Source: Actinomadura xylanilytica (GTDB lineage Bacteria > Actinomycetota > Actinomycetes > Streptosporangiales > Streptosporangiaceae). Taken from it: 64,000 bases of DNA. The notes under the pieces were generated by a model, which was not told the origin of the DNA, made no database searches, and saw only the letters and a program-made list of their open reading frames with translations. Below, one piece after another: positions 52,445-61,061 of this stretch. Location of the stretch: assembly GCF_030283145.1 (NCBI RefSeq), contig NZ_JASNWE010000002.1:496001-560000 (forward strand). The letters are read 5' to 3'. Made by a program: the position numbers and the translations under genes. Every line of letters starts with the position of its first letter. Position 1 is the stretch's first letter.

Positions 52445-53479
52445 TCAGCGGTTGTTCGGGGTCCCCGGCACGTTCACCGGCACGCCCTTGATCAGCGGCG
52501 CCTGCGCGCGCGGGCCGGCCGACTTCTGGCCGTCGGCGCCCGGCAGCCCGGCGGACTTGACCAGGTCCGTCATCGTCCTGGTCGGGTTCGTCGCCTGGCC
52601 CTTGTCAGCCGGAGCGTTCTGGCCCGCCGGGGCGCTCTGCTTCGCCGGGGCGTTCTGGGTCTCCGGCAGTTCGACGCCCAGCGAACGGAGCAGGTCCGCC
52701 ACCGCCTTCGAGCTGTCGGACGCGGGAAGGTCACGGCTCTTGGCGGGCGCGCCGGCGGTGGACTTCCGCAGGGTGGACGGCAGGTGGTGGTGGCGGTGAC
52801 GGGGCTTGCCCTTCTCGCCGGTCACGTTCTTGACGGTCGCGTTGCCCTCGCACTCGCCCTTCGCGGCGCCGAGCACCGCGACGCCGTTGCCGCACAGGTT
52901 GATCGGCACGCTGATCGGCAGGTAGATCTGGTTGCCGCCCAGGATGCTGCCGTCACCGGACGTCTCCCAGCCGCCGGACTGCCTGCCGCCGGAGTGGTGC
53001 CCGCGCGGCTTGTGGGCGCCGGGCTTGTGCCCGCCCTTGTGCCCGCCGGAGTGGTGCCCGCCGCCCTTCTTGATGTTGGTGACGGTCGCCGACCCCTTGC
53101 ACTTGCCCTTGGCGGTTCCGGCGACGGCGACGCCGTTCCCGCAGGCGTTGACCGGCACGGAGATCGGGGCCTCGATCTGGTTGCCGCCGAGGATGGAGCC
53201 CCGGCCGGACGTCTTCTTCTTGCCGCCGCCCTTCTTGATGTTGGTGACGGTCGCCGATCCCTTGCCCTTCCCCTCGCCCGCGCCGAGTACCCCGACGCCG
53301 TTGCCGGTGGCGTTGACCGGCACGGAGATCGGGGCCTCGATCTGGTTGCCGCCGAGGATGGAGCCGTCGCCGTTGGTGGTGTCGGCGGTGGCGATGCCGG
53401 AGCCGAAGCCGGCGCCGATCGCGACAAAGCCCGCCGCCAGCAGCGCGGCACGGCCCGTGTTCTTTGCCCAGGTACGCAT
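52445..53479 (-). CDS. Chaplin-like secreted protein with three chaplin domains
   Basis: 344 residues. A signal peptide (RTWAKNTGRAALLAAGFVAIGAG, cleavage near ATA-DT) precedes three chaplin-type repeats of GNQIEAPISVPVN..GNGVAV: residues 40-75 (no cysteines), 95-130 (Cys pair: NACGNGV and GKCKGS) and 175-215 (NLCGNGV, GECEGN). Between repeats 2 and 3 is a Gly/His-rich linker; the end is disordered with no LPxTG or membrane anchor. Chaplins coat aerial hyphae and spores as amyloid films. Upstream signal AGGAGA fits ATG 53479. The sortase next door cannot process this protein by sequence. Confidence 0.8.
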   Translation of the reverse strand: MRTWAKNTGRAALLAAGFVAIGAGFGSGIATADTTNGDGSILGGNQIEAPISVPVNATGNGVGVLGAGEGKGKGSATVTNIKKGGGKKKTSGRGSILGGNQIEAPISVPVNACGNGVAVAGTAKGKCKGSATVTNIKKGGGHHSGGHKGGHKPGAHKPRGHHSGGRQSGGWETSGDGSILGGNQIYLPISVPINLCGNGVAVLGAAKGECEGNATVKNVTGEKGKPRHRHHHLPSTLRKSTAGAPAKSRDLPASDSSKAVADLLRSLGVELPETQNAPAKQSAPAGQNAPADKGQATNPTRTMTDLVKSAGLPGADGQKSAGPRAQAPLIKGVPVNVPGTPNNR

Positions 53480-53709
53480 CTGTATTTCTCCTGTTTTCTC
53501 GGAATTCGGTGTGACTTGGATGATCGAAGGCCGCCCGGCGGTTCGCCCGTGCGTGCGGCCCGCAATGGCGTGGATGCCATTGCTGCGAGAAAGGTCATTG
53601 GGGTCCGGAGAGATCCGGAGGAGCCGGAAGGCGCGGCTGAAGCCGGGCGGCCTGGACGGCTCGGACGCCGGGGCGGGCCGACGGAGCGGCGCAGGCCCGG
53701 CTGAGGGTG

Positions 53710-54663
53710 CTAGTCGGGGACGATGACCGGCGACGCGGCCGTGGACCTGTCGCGCAGCGCCGTCCGGTAGAAGGCCCGCACGTCCGAGGCGGGAGCGGCG
53801 CGGTCCTCTTCGCCGGAGATCACTCCGACAGCGCAGCCGCCGCAGTGGGCGCCCGACAGGAAGGCCGGGTCGGAGTTCGCAGGCCCGTCGGGCAGGCGCG
53901 GTTCGCGCGGCCCGGCGGGCAGCCGCTCGGCCTTGGTCTTGGACGGGGGACGGACCGCGGCGTGCGAGCCCTTCCCGTGTGAGGGCCCGGCGACCGGCCC
54001 GGCGGCCCGCCGCGCGGAACCCGCCTGGGCGGACGGCACGGTGGGCCCGTCCGCCTGGACGGTGGCGGAGAGATCCCCGCCGTCCGGGACGGCGGTGGAG
54101 GCGGCGCCGGCGTCCGGCGCGGGCAGCAAGTGCGGGGAATGCGGGACGAGCGGGGAGACCGTGTCCGCGGTGCGCTCGGGAAGGCCGCCGAGCAGTTCGA
54201 CCGCCGGACGCGCCGTCCGCGCCACGGCGGGAACGGTCTCGCCGAGCCGCGGCAGGCGGACCCGGTCGCCGGTGAGCCCGCGCGTGACGGACCTGGTCAG
54301 GCGGTCGGCGTCGCCGGAGCGGCGGGCAGCCTCGGCCCCCACGCCCTCGGGCACCCGGCCGAGTCCGGCCGAGGCGGCCTTCGCCGGACGGGCGACGCCG
54401 TCGGGAACCACGCCCACGTGCGAGAGAAGGCCCCCGGCCGAGCCGCCGGCGCCCGAGCCCTTGCTACCCGCCCCCGGTGCCTCCGGGGACGGCGCGGACG
54501 CGGACGCGGTGGACGCGGACTGGGTCAGGGCCGTGGTGATCAGCCACCCGGCCAGCGCCAGGCCGGCGACGGCGGCGACGCGCAGCAGCGCGGCGGCGAG
54601 TTCAGGGCAGAAGCGATCCCGTGGACGACATGTCGTCCCCCGCTGGATCGGCTTGGCCCGCAT
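53710..54663 (-). CDS. Membrane-anchored hypothetical protein of the chaplin neighbourhood
   Basis: 317 residues: a short positive start, one hydrophobic segment (LLRVAAVAGLALAGWLITTAL), and a long Ala/Gly/Pro-rich outside domain with a CGGC near the end (HCGGCAVGVI). No domain recognised. ATG 54663 follows GGGAG. It lies upstream of the chaplin-like gene with 230 bases between, and may share its developmental role; this is only context. Confidence 0.6.
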   Translation of the reverse strand: MRAKPIQRGTTCRPRDRFCPELAAALLRVAAVAGLALAGWLITTALTQSASTASASAPSPEAPGAGSKGSGAGGSAGGLLSHVGVVPDGVARPAKAASAGLGRVPEGVGAEAARRSGDADRLTRSVTRGLTGDRVRLPRLGETVPAVARTARPAVELLGGLPERTADTVSPLVPHSPHLLPAPDAGAASTAVPDGGDLSATVQADGPTVPSAQAGSARRAAGPVAGPSHGKGSHAAVRPPSKTKAERLPAGPREPRLPDGPANSDPAFLSGAHCGGCAVGVISGEEDRAAPASDVRAFYRTALRDRSTAASPVIVPD

Positions 54664-54923
54664 GGGTGGGAACTCCCTGACGATTCGGAAGATCGGAACA
54701 TCGGAAGATCGGATTCGCCCGCCGGTGGACCGCCGGACCACCCGCTTGCAGGGACATTAGCATCGGCCGCGCCAATTTGCGGGTCCATCATTCACCCTCC
54801 GGCGTGTCACCGAAAAAGCTGGGCCGACGCCGCTGGTTCGACACTCCCTATTGGTGCTGTATTCAAAAGAATGGTCCGGTTCCGGGCATTGTCCGGGGAC
54901 AGTGCATTCGCCCCCGGCGCTCG

Positions 54924-54968
54924 CCTCGACGCGGCGCCGGACCTCACCTCGACGCGGCGCCGGACCTC
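54924..54968. repeat. Direct 22-bp repeat at the end of the flavoenzyme gene
   Basis: CCTCGACGCGGCGCCGGACC plus TC appears at 54924-54945 and 54947-54968, one base apart. The second copy encodes the last residues of the monooxygenase; the first lies over and after its stop. Confidence 0.7.
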
Positions 54969-56215
54969 TCCTGGCCGGACCGCTCCACGGCGGCCGGGAG
55001 CGGCGGCGGGCCCGACCTCCGGTTCCGCGCGATGTGCCGCGCGATGTGCCGGGCGACGCGGCGGCCCGCGAAGCCCGAGCCGTGCACGAACCGCATGACC
55101 GGGCCGAACGTCGCCGCCGCGGTGAACCCGGCGAAGTACAGGCCGGGCAGCGAGCTCTGGAAGGCGGTGTCGAGCGCGGGCGAGGCGTGCCGGCGGCGCA
55201 GGCCGTGGCGGATCTCCGGCGACAGGATGGCGATCCGGTCCAGGTCGCAGACGAAGCCGGTGGCCGCGATGACATGGTCGGCCTCGAACCGGTGCGTGCT
55301 GCCCACCTGGTCGAGCGTGCTGACCACGGCCCGGCCGTCCTGCGCGGACGCGGCGGCGAGGCGGCGGCCGAGGGTGAGGCCGACGCGGTCGTCCAGCCGG
55401 TCCCGGAGCCACCAGGAGCCCGCGGGCGGGAGCGTGCCGGCGACGACGCGCTGCCGCGCGCCGTCCGGCAGGAGCCGCGCCGCCCAGGGCCGTTCGGCCC
55501 AGACCCAGGTGCGCCAGCCGCGGCCGAGGCCGGACCGGGGGCCGCGCATGAGCAGACCGGTGCGGGACAGGTCGGGCTGGGGCACCGCGTTCCAGGCCAG
55601 CTCGCCGGTCCGGGCGAGCAGGTGGGGGCGGGCGCCCGCGTCGGCCAGCAGCACCGCGGTCTCCAGCGCCGACTGGCCCGCGCCGACGACGGCGACGGTC
55701 TGGCCGGCGAACCGGTCGAGGTCCCGGTGCGCGACGCTGTGGCTGGCCAGCTCGGCGGGCAGCCCGGCCAGCTCGTCCGGGACGTGCGCGAACCCGCCCA
55801 CGCCGACGGCGATCACGACGGCGCGCGCGGCGACGGTCTCGCCGGTGGACAGGGTGACGGTGTACCCGGCCCCGCCCGCGTGCTCGACGTCGACCACCTC
55901 GGCCGCCTCGGTGTGCGGGACGCGCCGTTCGGCGAACCAGCGGCCGTACGCGACGAACATCCCGTTCGGGATCGGCCGCCCGGAGCGCCAGCCGGGGGCG
56001 TAGTCGGTGAACGCCGCGCCGGGCGCCGGGGAGCCGACGTTCGAGGCGAACGGCTCGGACTTCAGGAACATCCCGGCGGGCATGTTGGCGTCCCAGAACC
56101 GCATCGGCGTGCCGATGACACGGGTCGGGACGTCCAGTTCCCGCAGGTGGGCCGCCACGGACAGCCCGTACGGCCCCGCGCCGACGATGAGCACGTCGAT
56201 CATCGAGTCAGTCAT
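54944..56215 (-). CDS. Flavin-dependent monooxygenase (FMO/lysine-N-hydroxylase-like fold)
   Basis: 423 residues with an FAD site GAGPYGLSVAAHL (about 10-24), NADPH-type site VVGAGQSALETAVLLADAG, and the ATGF motif late in the protein. The short PMRFWDANMPAGMFLKSEP resembles lysine/ornithine N-hydroxylase-like flavoproteins that act on amino or sulfur groups. ATG 56215 overlaps the ATP-grasp stop as ATGA and has GAGGGG. The pair is translated together, so both probably modify the same molecule. Substrate unknown. Confidence 0.8.
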   Translation of the reverse strand: MTDSMIDVLIVGAGPYGLSVAAHLRELDVPTRVIGTPMRFWDANMPAGMFLKSEPFASNVGSPAPGAAFTDYAPGWRSGRPIPNGMFVAYGRWFAERRVPHTEAAEVVDVEHAGGAGYTVTLSTGETVAARAVVIAVGVGGFAHVPDELAGLPAELASHSVAHRDLDRFAGQTVAVVGAGQSALETAVLLADAGARPHLLARTGELAWNAVPQPDLSRTGLLMRGPRSGLGRGWRTWVWAERPWAARLLPDGARQRVVAGTLPPAGSWWLRDRLDDRVGLTLGRRLAAASAQDGRAVVSTLDQVGSTHRFEADHVIAATGFVCDLDRIAILSPEIRHGLRRRHASPALDTAFQSSLPGLYFAGFTAAATFGPVMRFVHGSGFAGRRVARHIARHIARNRRSGPPPLPAAVERSGQERSGAASR

Positions 56216-57630
56216 GATCCCCTCGCCTGTCTCCGAAAGCGTCGCCCGGTCGCGAGTCGCGCGTCCCGATGTGGTGTGTCCCGATGTGGTGCGTCCCGGT
56301 GTGGCCGCATCGGCCCGCGCCGGAGTGTCCCGGCCACCCGCAGGAGGAGTTGCCGGCCGATCGCCAGGCACGGCGCGAGATCGTCCGCGGCGTACCAGGT
56401 GAGCTCCGCCGCCCTGGGAGACCATCGGCGCCGCCGTCCGGCACGCTGGGCCGGGCCGTCGGGCGGCGGGCCGGCCGGCCCGCCCGCCGGGCGCGGCTCC
56501 GGGCGGGTGGTCGGACGGGGGGCCCTGCGAAGGGCCGGGCGGCGCAGGGCGCGCTGGACGTAGTGGTTCTCGACCAGGAGCGAGCGCCCGTATCCGGGCT
56601 GGATCGGCGGCACCGGACGGCCGCTCTGCTCCAGGTGCGCCACGCGGACGAGGTCGAGGCCCTGCCCGTCGGTGAACAGCCGGAACTGCGCGCCGAGCCG
56701 CGGGTTGAAGTCGAGAAGGTGGAAGGTCCCGGTGTCGGCGTCGAACCCGAAGTCGAGGTCGACCACGCCCCGGACGCCCAGCATCCGCACGACCTTGCGG
56801 GCGAGCTGCTCCAGCTCCGGGGTGAACGTCCACTCGCCGAGGACGGTGTGCCCGGCCTGCGCCGGATAGGACAGGTACTTGCGGCCCGTCCCGCCGTACA
56901 GGCAGGTCAGCTCCTGGTCGAAGTAGCCCTGGAAGAACCAGTCGCAGCGCTCGGACTCGATCCGGCGCTGGAGGATCAGCGGCCCGGCCGCGCCGCCGGA
57001 CTCGGCGAAGAGGCGGTGGACCTCCGCCGCGTCGCCGATCACCATGGTGCTGCGCCGGCCGGGCGGCAGCCGCCAGGGCCGGGCCCACTTGGCGATCAGC
57101 GGCAGCCCGAGCCCGGACACCGCCGCGTCGACCTCGGCCGCCGAGCCGGGGATGCGGCTCTCGGGGCAGGCGATGCCCTGGCGGCGGCACTCGGCGAGCA
57201 GCATCGACTTGTCGGCGGCCCGCCGGGGCAGCGCGGGCTCCTGCCACGGGAAGACGAACCAGTCGGCCAGCGTGTCGGCGCTCTCGGCGACGAAGATCGC
57301 GCCCGCGTCGTCCATCGGGACGAGCAGCGCGGGGCGCCCGATCCGCGCGGCGACGCCGCGCAGGTGCTCCTGGAGTTCGGCCCGCTCGTGCGGCGGCGGG
57401 CCCCACGGGTGCCGGTGCAGCAGGTACCGGGAGGACGCGGCAGGAGTGGTGCGCCCCTCCAGCATCGCGTGGACGGGCACGCCGGCCCGCCCGAGCGACC
57501 TGATCGCCGCGAGCGTCCCGTGGTGGAGCGGGTTGTGGTCGGTGCGCAGGAGCAGGACGGGCAGGTGCGGGTCCAGCTCCGGCGTCAGCGTCCCGGGTGC
57601 GGCGCGCTCGTCGCGCGTGTCATGCGGCAT
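56212..57630 (-). CDS. ATP-grasp family ligase (COG3919-like)
   Basis: 472 residues. N-terminal PVLLLRTDHNPLHHGTLAAIRSLGRAGVPVHAM and SRYLLHRHPWGPP, a central ATP-grasp core (KWARPWRLP, VVDLDFGFD, HLLDFNPRLGAQFRLFTDGQG with the metal acids) and a proline/arginine-rich C-terminal part. Enzymes of this group join a carboxylate to an amine, as in cell-wall or natural-product pathways. The C-terminus has an imperfect PHRD repeat. It is downstream of the exopolysaccharide operon and coupled to the flavin monooxygenase. Confidence 0.75.
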   Translation of the reverse strand: MPHDTRDERAAPGTLTPELDPHLPVLLLRTDHNPLHHGTLAAIRSLGRAGVPVHAMLEGRTTPAASSRYLLHRHPWGPPPHERAELQEHLRGVAARIGRPALLVPMDDAGAIFVAESADTLADWFVFPWQEPALPRRAADKSMLLAECRRQGIACPESRIPGSAAEVDAAVSGLGLPLIAKWARPWRLPPGRRSTMVIGDAAEVHRLFAESGGAAGPLILQRRIESERCDWFFQGYFDQELTCLYGGTGRKYLSYPAQAGHTVLGEWTFTPELEQLARKVVRMLGVRGVVDLDFGFDADTGTFHLLDFNPRLGAQFRLFTDGQGLDLVRVAHLEQSGRPVPPIQPGYGRSLLVENHYVQRALRRPALRRAPRPTTRPEPRPAGGPAGPPPDGPAQRAGRRRRWSPRAAELTWYAADDLAPCLAIGRQLLLRVAGTLRRGPMRPHRDAPHRDTPHRDARLATGRRFRRQARGS

Positions 57631-57844
57631 GACGACCCACCGCCGATATTGCCGGACTCACGGACATGGGAGGCTCCTATAGAAAAGGCAAAGAAAGCGT
57701 CCACTGAGCGTACGATTATCTCGTTCTCGCACGTCAGAGGGCACACGATACGCATGAGAGCCGGCGATATCCATCGCCGCGAACGGTCGTCACCGCTGAA
57801 TTCGACGAGCCTTTAATGGGATCGCCGCGCAATTCCGACAAGCG
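57631..57844 (-). promoter_or_regulatory. Likely promoter region of the ATP-grasp/monooxygenase pair
   Basis: A 214-bp relatively AT-rich gap. It contains CGGCGAT-ATCC-ATCGCCG (57762-57779), a perfect 7-bp inverted repeat that could be a terminator for the polysaccharide operon or an operator, and AT-rich stretches TATAGAAAAGG and ATTATCTCG. No gene is seen. Confidence 0.35.
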
Positions 57845-59032
57845 TCACCAGTGATCGTCCGCGCGGCGGTGGGCGGACTCCGCCAGGGAGCGCCGGCCGG
57901 CGCGGCGGCCGGTCCTCGGGACGGCGGGACCGGAGGTGAGGCCGGACGTGAGCCCGGCCAGCAGCCCGAAGGTGTCGCCGGCGTCGAAGCACGCCGCCTC
58001 GGCCGCCCCGGCCCGTCCCTCGGCCTCGGCGAGTTCGGGGAAGAGCAGCCGGTCGGAGATCGCGCCGGCCAGCGCGGCCGGGTCCTCCACCGGGACCAGC
58101 GCCCCGGTGTCGGGGCCCACCACCTCGCCGAGGCCCGGGATCGCGGACGCGACCAGCGAACGGCCGGTGGCCAGCGCCTCCAGCGCCGTCAGCGGCAGCC
58201 CCTCCCAGCGCGAGGGCAGCACGACCACGTTGGACGCCGCCAGCCAGCGGCGCGGGTTCGCGACCTCCGGGACGAACCGGACGCCGGGCCCCGACCGCTC
58301 GCGCAGCCGCGCGGCGTCCTCGCCGTCGCCGACGATGACCAGGAGCGCGTCCGGGCAGCGCCTGCGGACCCGCGGCCAGGCCGCCACGAGCACGTCCTGG
58401 CCCTTCTGCCGCGTCACCCGGCCGACGCAGACCGCGACCGGCGCGTCCGCGGGCACGTTCAGCGCGTCGCGGGCGGCGCGCCGCGCCGGCTCGCCCGCGG
58501 GCGTGAACGCGGTGCGGTCCACCCCGTTGCGGACGACCCGGAACCGCGCGGGCACCCCGGCGCTCCGGCCCAGCTCCAGTTCGCCGGCGCCGACGCAGAT
58601 CAGCAGGTCGGCGCGGGCGGCGGCGGCCCGTTCCCACAACACGCTCATGGACGCCTGCCAGCCGGTCGCGGCCAGCCAGGACCACCCGTGCGGCTGGAAG
58701 ATCACCCGGGTGCGGCGGGGCGGCCCGAGGAGGCGGCCCGCCAGCCCCGCCTTCGCGGAGTGCAGGTGCACGACCTGCGGGCCGAAACTCCGCACGACGC
58801 GGCGCAGCCGGTACGCCTCCGGCAGGACGCTCCGGCCCGGGGAGCGGTCCGCCTCCCAGGCGAAGTGGCGCACGCCGAGGCCGTCCAGCCGCCCGGCCAG
58901 GCCGCCGCCCGGCGGGCACGCGACCGCCACGTCCCAGCCCCGGTCGCGCTGGTCGGCGGCGGCCTGCTCGACGTAGCGGGCGACGCCGCCGAGGGTGGGC
59001 TGGCACACGTGCAGCACCTTGAGGCCGGTCAT
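57845..59032 (-). CDS. Glycosyltransferase, GT4 family
   Basis: 395 residues with VLHVCQPTLGGVARYVEQ at the start, HLHSAKAGLAGRLLG, CVGRVTRQKGQDVLVAAW and the donor-binding E-x7-E in LPSRWEGLPLTALEALATG. GT4 enzymes transfer sugars from nucleotide donors while retaining configuration, here on the cytoplasmic face during glycan assembly. ATG 59032 overlaps the acyltransferase stop (ATGA). Last gene of the coupled polysaccharide operon. Confidence 0.9.
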   Translation of the reverse strand: MTGLKVLHVCQPTLGGVARYVEQAAADQRDRGWDVAVACPPGGGLAGRLDGLGVRHFAWEADRSPGRSVLPEAYRLRRVVRSFGPQVVHLHSAKAGLAGRLLGPPRRTRVIFQPHGWSWLAATGWQASMSVLWERAAAARADLLICVGAGELELGRSAGVPARFRVVRNGVDRTAFTPAGEPARRAARDALNVPADAPVAVCVGRVTRQKGQDVLVAAWPRVRRRCPDALLVIVGDGEDAARLRERSGPGVRFVPEVANPRRWLAASNVVVLPSRWEGLPLTALEALATGRSLVASAIPGLGEVVGPDTGALVPVEDPAALAGAISDRLLFPELAEAEGRAGAAEAACFDAGDTFGLLAGLTSGLTSGPAVPRTGRRAGRRSLAESAHRRADDHW

Positions 59033-60324
59033 CGCTCCTCCAGGTCCAGCCGGACGCGGCGGGCGGCGGCCAGGCGGGCGCGGTTCCGCGCGACGCCCGC
59101 GTACAGCCCGGCCGCCGCGGACCGGCCGAGGATGAGCCGGTCGCTGGTCACCGGGATCGGGCGCCACTTCATCTTGTACGCCTCGTCCCCGCGGAGCAGG
59201 CTGACCTCGGGCAGGCCCCGGCGGCTGCTGGTGTCGAGGATGTCGCGCAGGAGCAGCAGCGACACGTCCACGCTCTCGCGCAGCGCGGGCGTGGAGCCGT
59301 AGAGGTAGGCGCCGACGAACCCGTGGCCGATGAGCACCAGGTCGCTGGCGACCAGCCGGTCCCCCAGCCGGTACTCGACGATCTCCGCCTGGCCGTCCTC
59401 GATCATCGCGGTGACCGCGCCGGTCAGGTGCCGGCGGAACCGGCGCCGGATGTGCTCGGGGTTGATCGGCCGGCCCCGCCACTGCTCGGCGTGCAGGTCC
59501 AGCAGGGCGGTGATCGCCCGCGCGGCGCGCTCGGGCGGGACGGGCGCGATGGCGAGCTCGCGGGCGTCGATCCTGCGGAGCTTGGCGCGCACCTTGCCGG
59601 CGCTGCGCCCCGGGAGCCGTCCGAGGAAGCCGTCGAGGTCCCCGGCGGGCAGGTCGAGGCAGGTCGAGGCGGGCAGCCGCCACCTCTGCCGCGGCCACTG
59701 CGCGAGCAGCGCGTGCGCGGCGGAGCCCGGCCTGACCTCGGGGAAGTCCAGGGCGGTCCAGCCGCGTTCGGCGAGCAGCGCCCGGACGAGCTGAGGGAGC
59801 GCTCCCTCGGCCATCGGCCCGGCGTCCAGGCCGGTGACCGCGCCCGGGTCGGCGCCGGTGGTGTCGCCGCCGTCCGCGTCGTCCGCATCGCCTGTGCCGT
59901 CCCTGCCGTCCGTGGTGTCGCCGCCGTCCGCGGTGTCGCCGCCGTCCGCGGTGTCCGCGCCGTCCGCGGGCGTGTCGTCCCGCGAGACCGGGTCCAGCAG
60001 GATGTCGGTGAAGTCGCTCTGCGGCGCCGCGAGCGGCATCAGGACGCGACGGCCCCAGTGTCGCGTCAGCATCAGCGGCGCCGCCGCGACCAGCCGTCCC
60101 CGGTCGCGGACCAGGAACAGCCGGAGCCGTCCGGGCGTCCCGTAAGCCGCCCACCACGAGCTCACCCAGGCGTGCGTCTGGAACGGGGTGGCGACGGGGC
60201 TGCGCGCGTAGAGGTCCTGCCACTCGTCCTCAAGGTCGATCAGCGCCTGCTCGTCGCGCCGGACGTCGACCGTCCAGCCGGGGGCGAGCCCGGTGCGACG
60301 GGTCGTTCCGGCGCGCAGGGTCAC
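59029..60324 (-). CDS. GNAT/FemAB-like acyltransferase (CelD/BcsL group)
   Basis: 431 residues with GWTVDVRRDEQALIDLEDEWQDLYARSPVATPFQTHAWVSSWW at the start, an inserted Asp/Gly/Thr-rich stretch of about 40 residues, and a C-terminal acyltransferase core (LRRIDARELAI, VSLLLLRDILDTSSRRGLPEVSLLRGDEAYKMKW). These proteins add acyl groups to sugars in exopolysaccharides. GTG 60324 overlaps the Wzz-like stop (GTGA). The insertion corresponds to an 18-bp DNA repeat near 59917-59970. Confidence 0.8.
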   Translation of the reverse strand: MTLRAGTTRRTGLAPGWTVDVRRDEQALIDLEDEWQDLYARSPVATPFQTHAWVSSWWAAYGTPGRLRLFLVRDRGRLVAAAPLMLTRHWGRRVLMPLAAPQSDFTDILLDPVSRDDTPADGADTADGGDTADGGDTTDGRDGTGDADDADGGDTTGADPGAVTGLDAGPMAEGALPQLVRALLAERGWTALDFPEVRPGSAAHALLAQWPRQRWRLPASTCLDLPAGDLDGFLGRLPGRSAGKVRAKLRRIDARELAIAPVPPERAARAITALLDLHAEQWRGRPINPEHIRRRFRRHLTGAVTAMIEDGQAEIVEYRLGDRLVASDLVLIGHGFVGAYLYGSTPALRESVDVSLLLLRDILDTSSRRGLPEVSLLRGDEAYKMKWRPIPVTSDRLILGRSAAAGLYAGVARNRARLAAARRVRLDLEER

Positions 60325-61061
60325 TTGCCCACCACCAAGGGCGCGGACTGGCCCAGCTTCCCGCCACCGGTACCCGGGTCCGCACCCGCATCCGGGCCCG
60401 CGCCCGGCACGGCGCCCACGCCCGCCGCCCCGGCCACGAAGACCGTGCCGCAGGCCGGGCAGCCGCGGCTCCACAGGCCGGGGCCCGAGGACGTCGGGGC
60501 GCCCCTGCGCCTCCCGGTGCGGGCCGCCGCGACGAGCACGGCCAGCAGCACCCCGCAGGCGGTCCCGACCGCGGTGTTCAGCGGGAGGTCGGGCGAGCTC
60601 GCCACCCGCGGCGGGTCGGCCTGGTTCATCAGCATCACGCGGACCCCGGTCTCGGACCGGTGCGCGCGGCCGTACTGCACCAGCGCCCCGGCCGCCGCGT
60701 TGGCGAACCCCGCCGCGTCCGCCGCGTCGGCCGCGGACCCGGTCAGCCTGATCAGCGGGGTGTCCGGGGACGTGGCGACCTGGATGTGCGGCTGCGCGTG
60801 GGCCGCCACCGACACCGGCAGCGAGGACGCCAGGGCGAGCGTCTCGGGCAGCAGGGCGAGCCGTCCGTACGCCTGGGCGTAGTTCCCCGCCCGGGTCCCG
60901 TCGTCACCGTCGGCCATCACGATCACGTGCGCGACCGCCGTGTAGCCAGGGGTCTGGACGAGGTACGCCCCGGCCCCCGCCGCCGTCCCCGCCAGCACGA
61001 TCGACGCGGGCGGCAAGGACCGCCTGGCGAGCTTCCTCAATGAATGCCAATTCTGGGGCAT
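60321..61061 (-). CDS. Wzz/YveK-like chain-length or export cofactor protein
   Basis: 246 residues with two transmembrane segments: ASIVLAGTAAGAGAYLV near the start and TAVGTACGVLLAVLVAA around 160-185. Between them lies a periplasmic-type domain (TAVAHVIVMADG, ATSPDTPLIRLTGS), as in Wzz-family polysaccharide co-polymerases, and a Gly-rich end with CPACG. It would set glycan chain length with the flippase. ATG 61061 follows AAAGGGAA. Its start lies inside the end of the preceding glycosyltransferase frame. Confidence 0.7.
   Translation of the reverse strand: MPQNWHSLRKLARRSLPPASIVLAGTAAGAGAYLVQTPGYTAVAHVIVMADGDDGTRAGNYAQAYGRLALLPETLALASSLPVSVAAHAQPHIQVATSPDTPLIRLTGSAADAADAAGFANAAAGALVQYGRAHRSETGVRVMLMNQADPPRVASSPDLPLNTAVGTACGVLLAVLVAAARTGRRRGAPTSSGPGLWSRGCPACGTVFVAGAAGVGAVPGAGPDAGADPGTGGGKLGQSAPLVVGK

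Noticed and set aside
57762..57779. Dyad read as a firm terminator of the polysaccharide operon
   Set aside because: Only a 7-bp stem without a T run; left as a possible operator or weak terminator.
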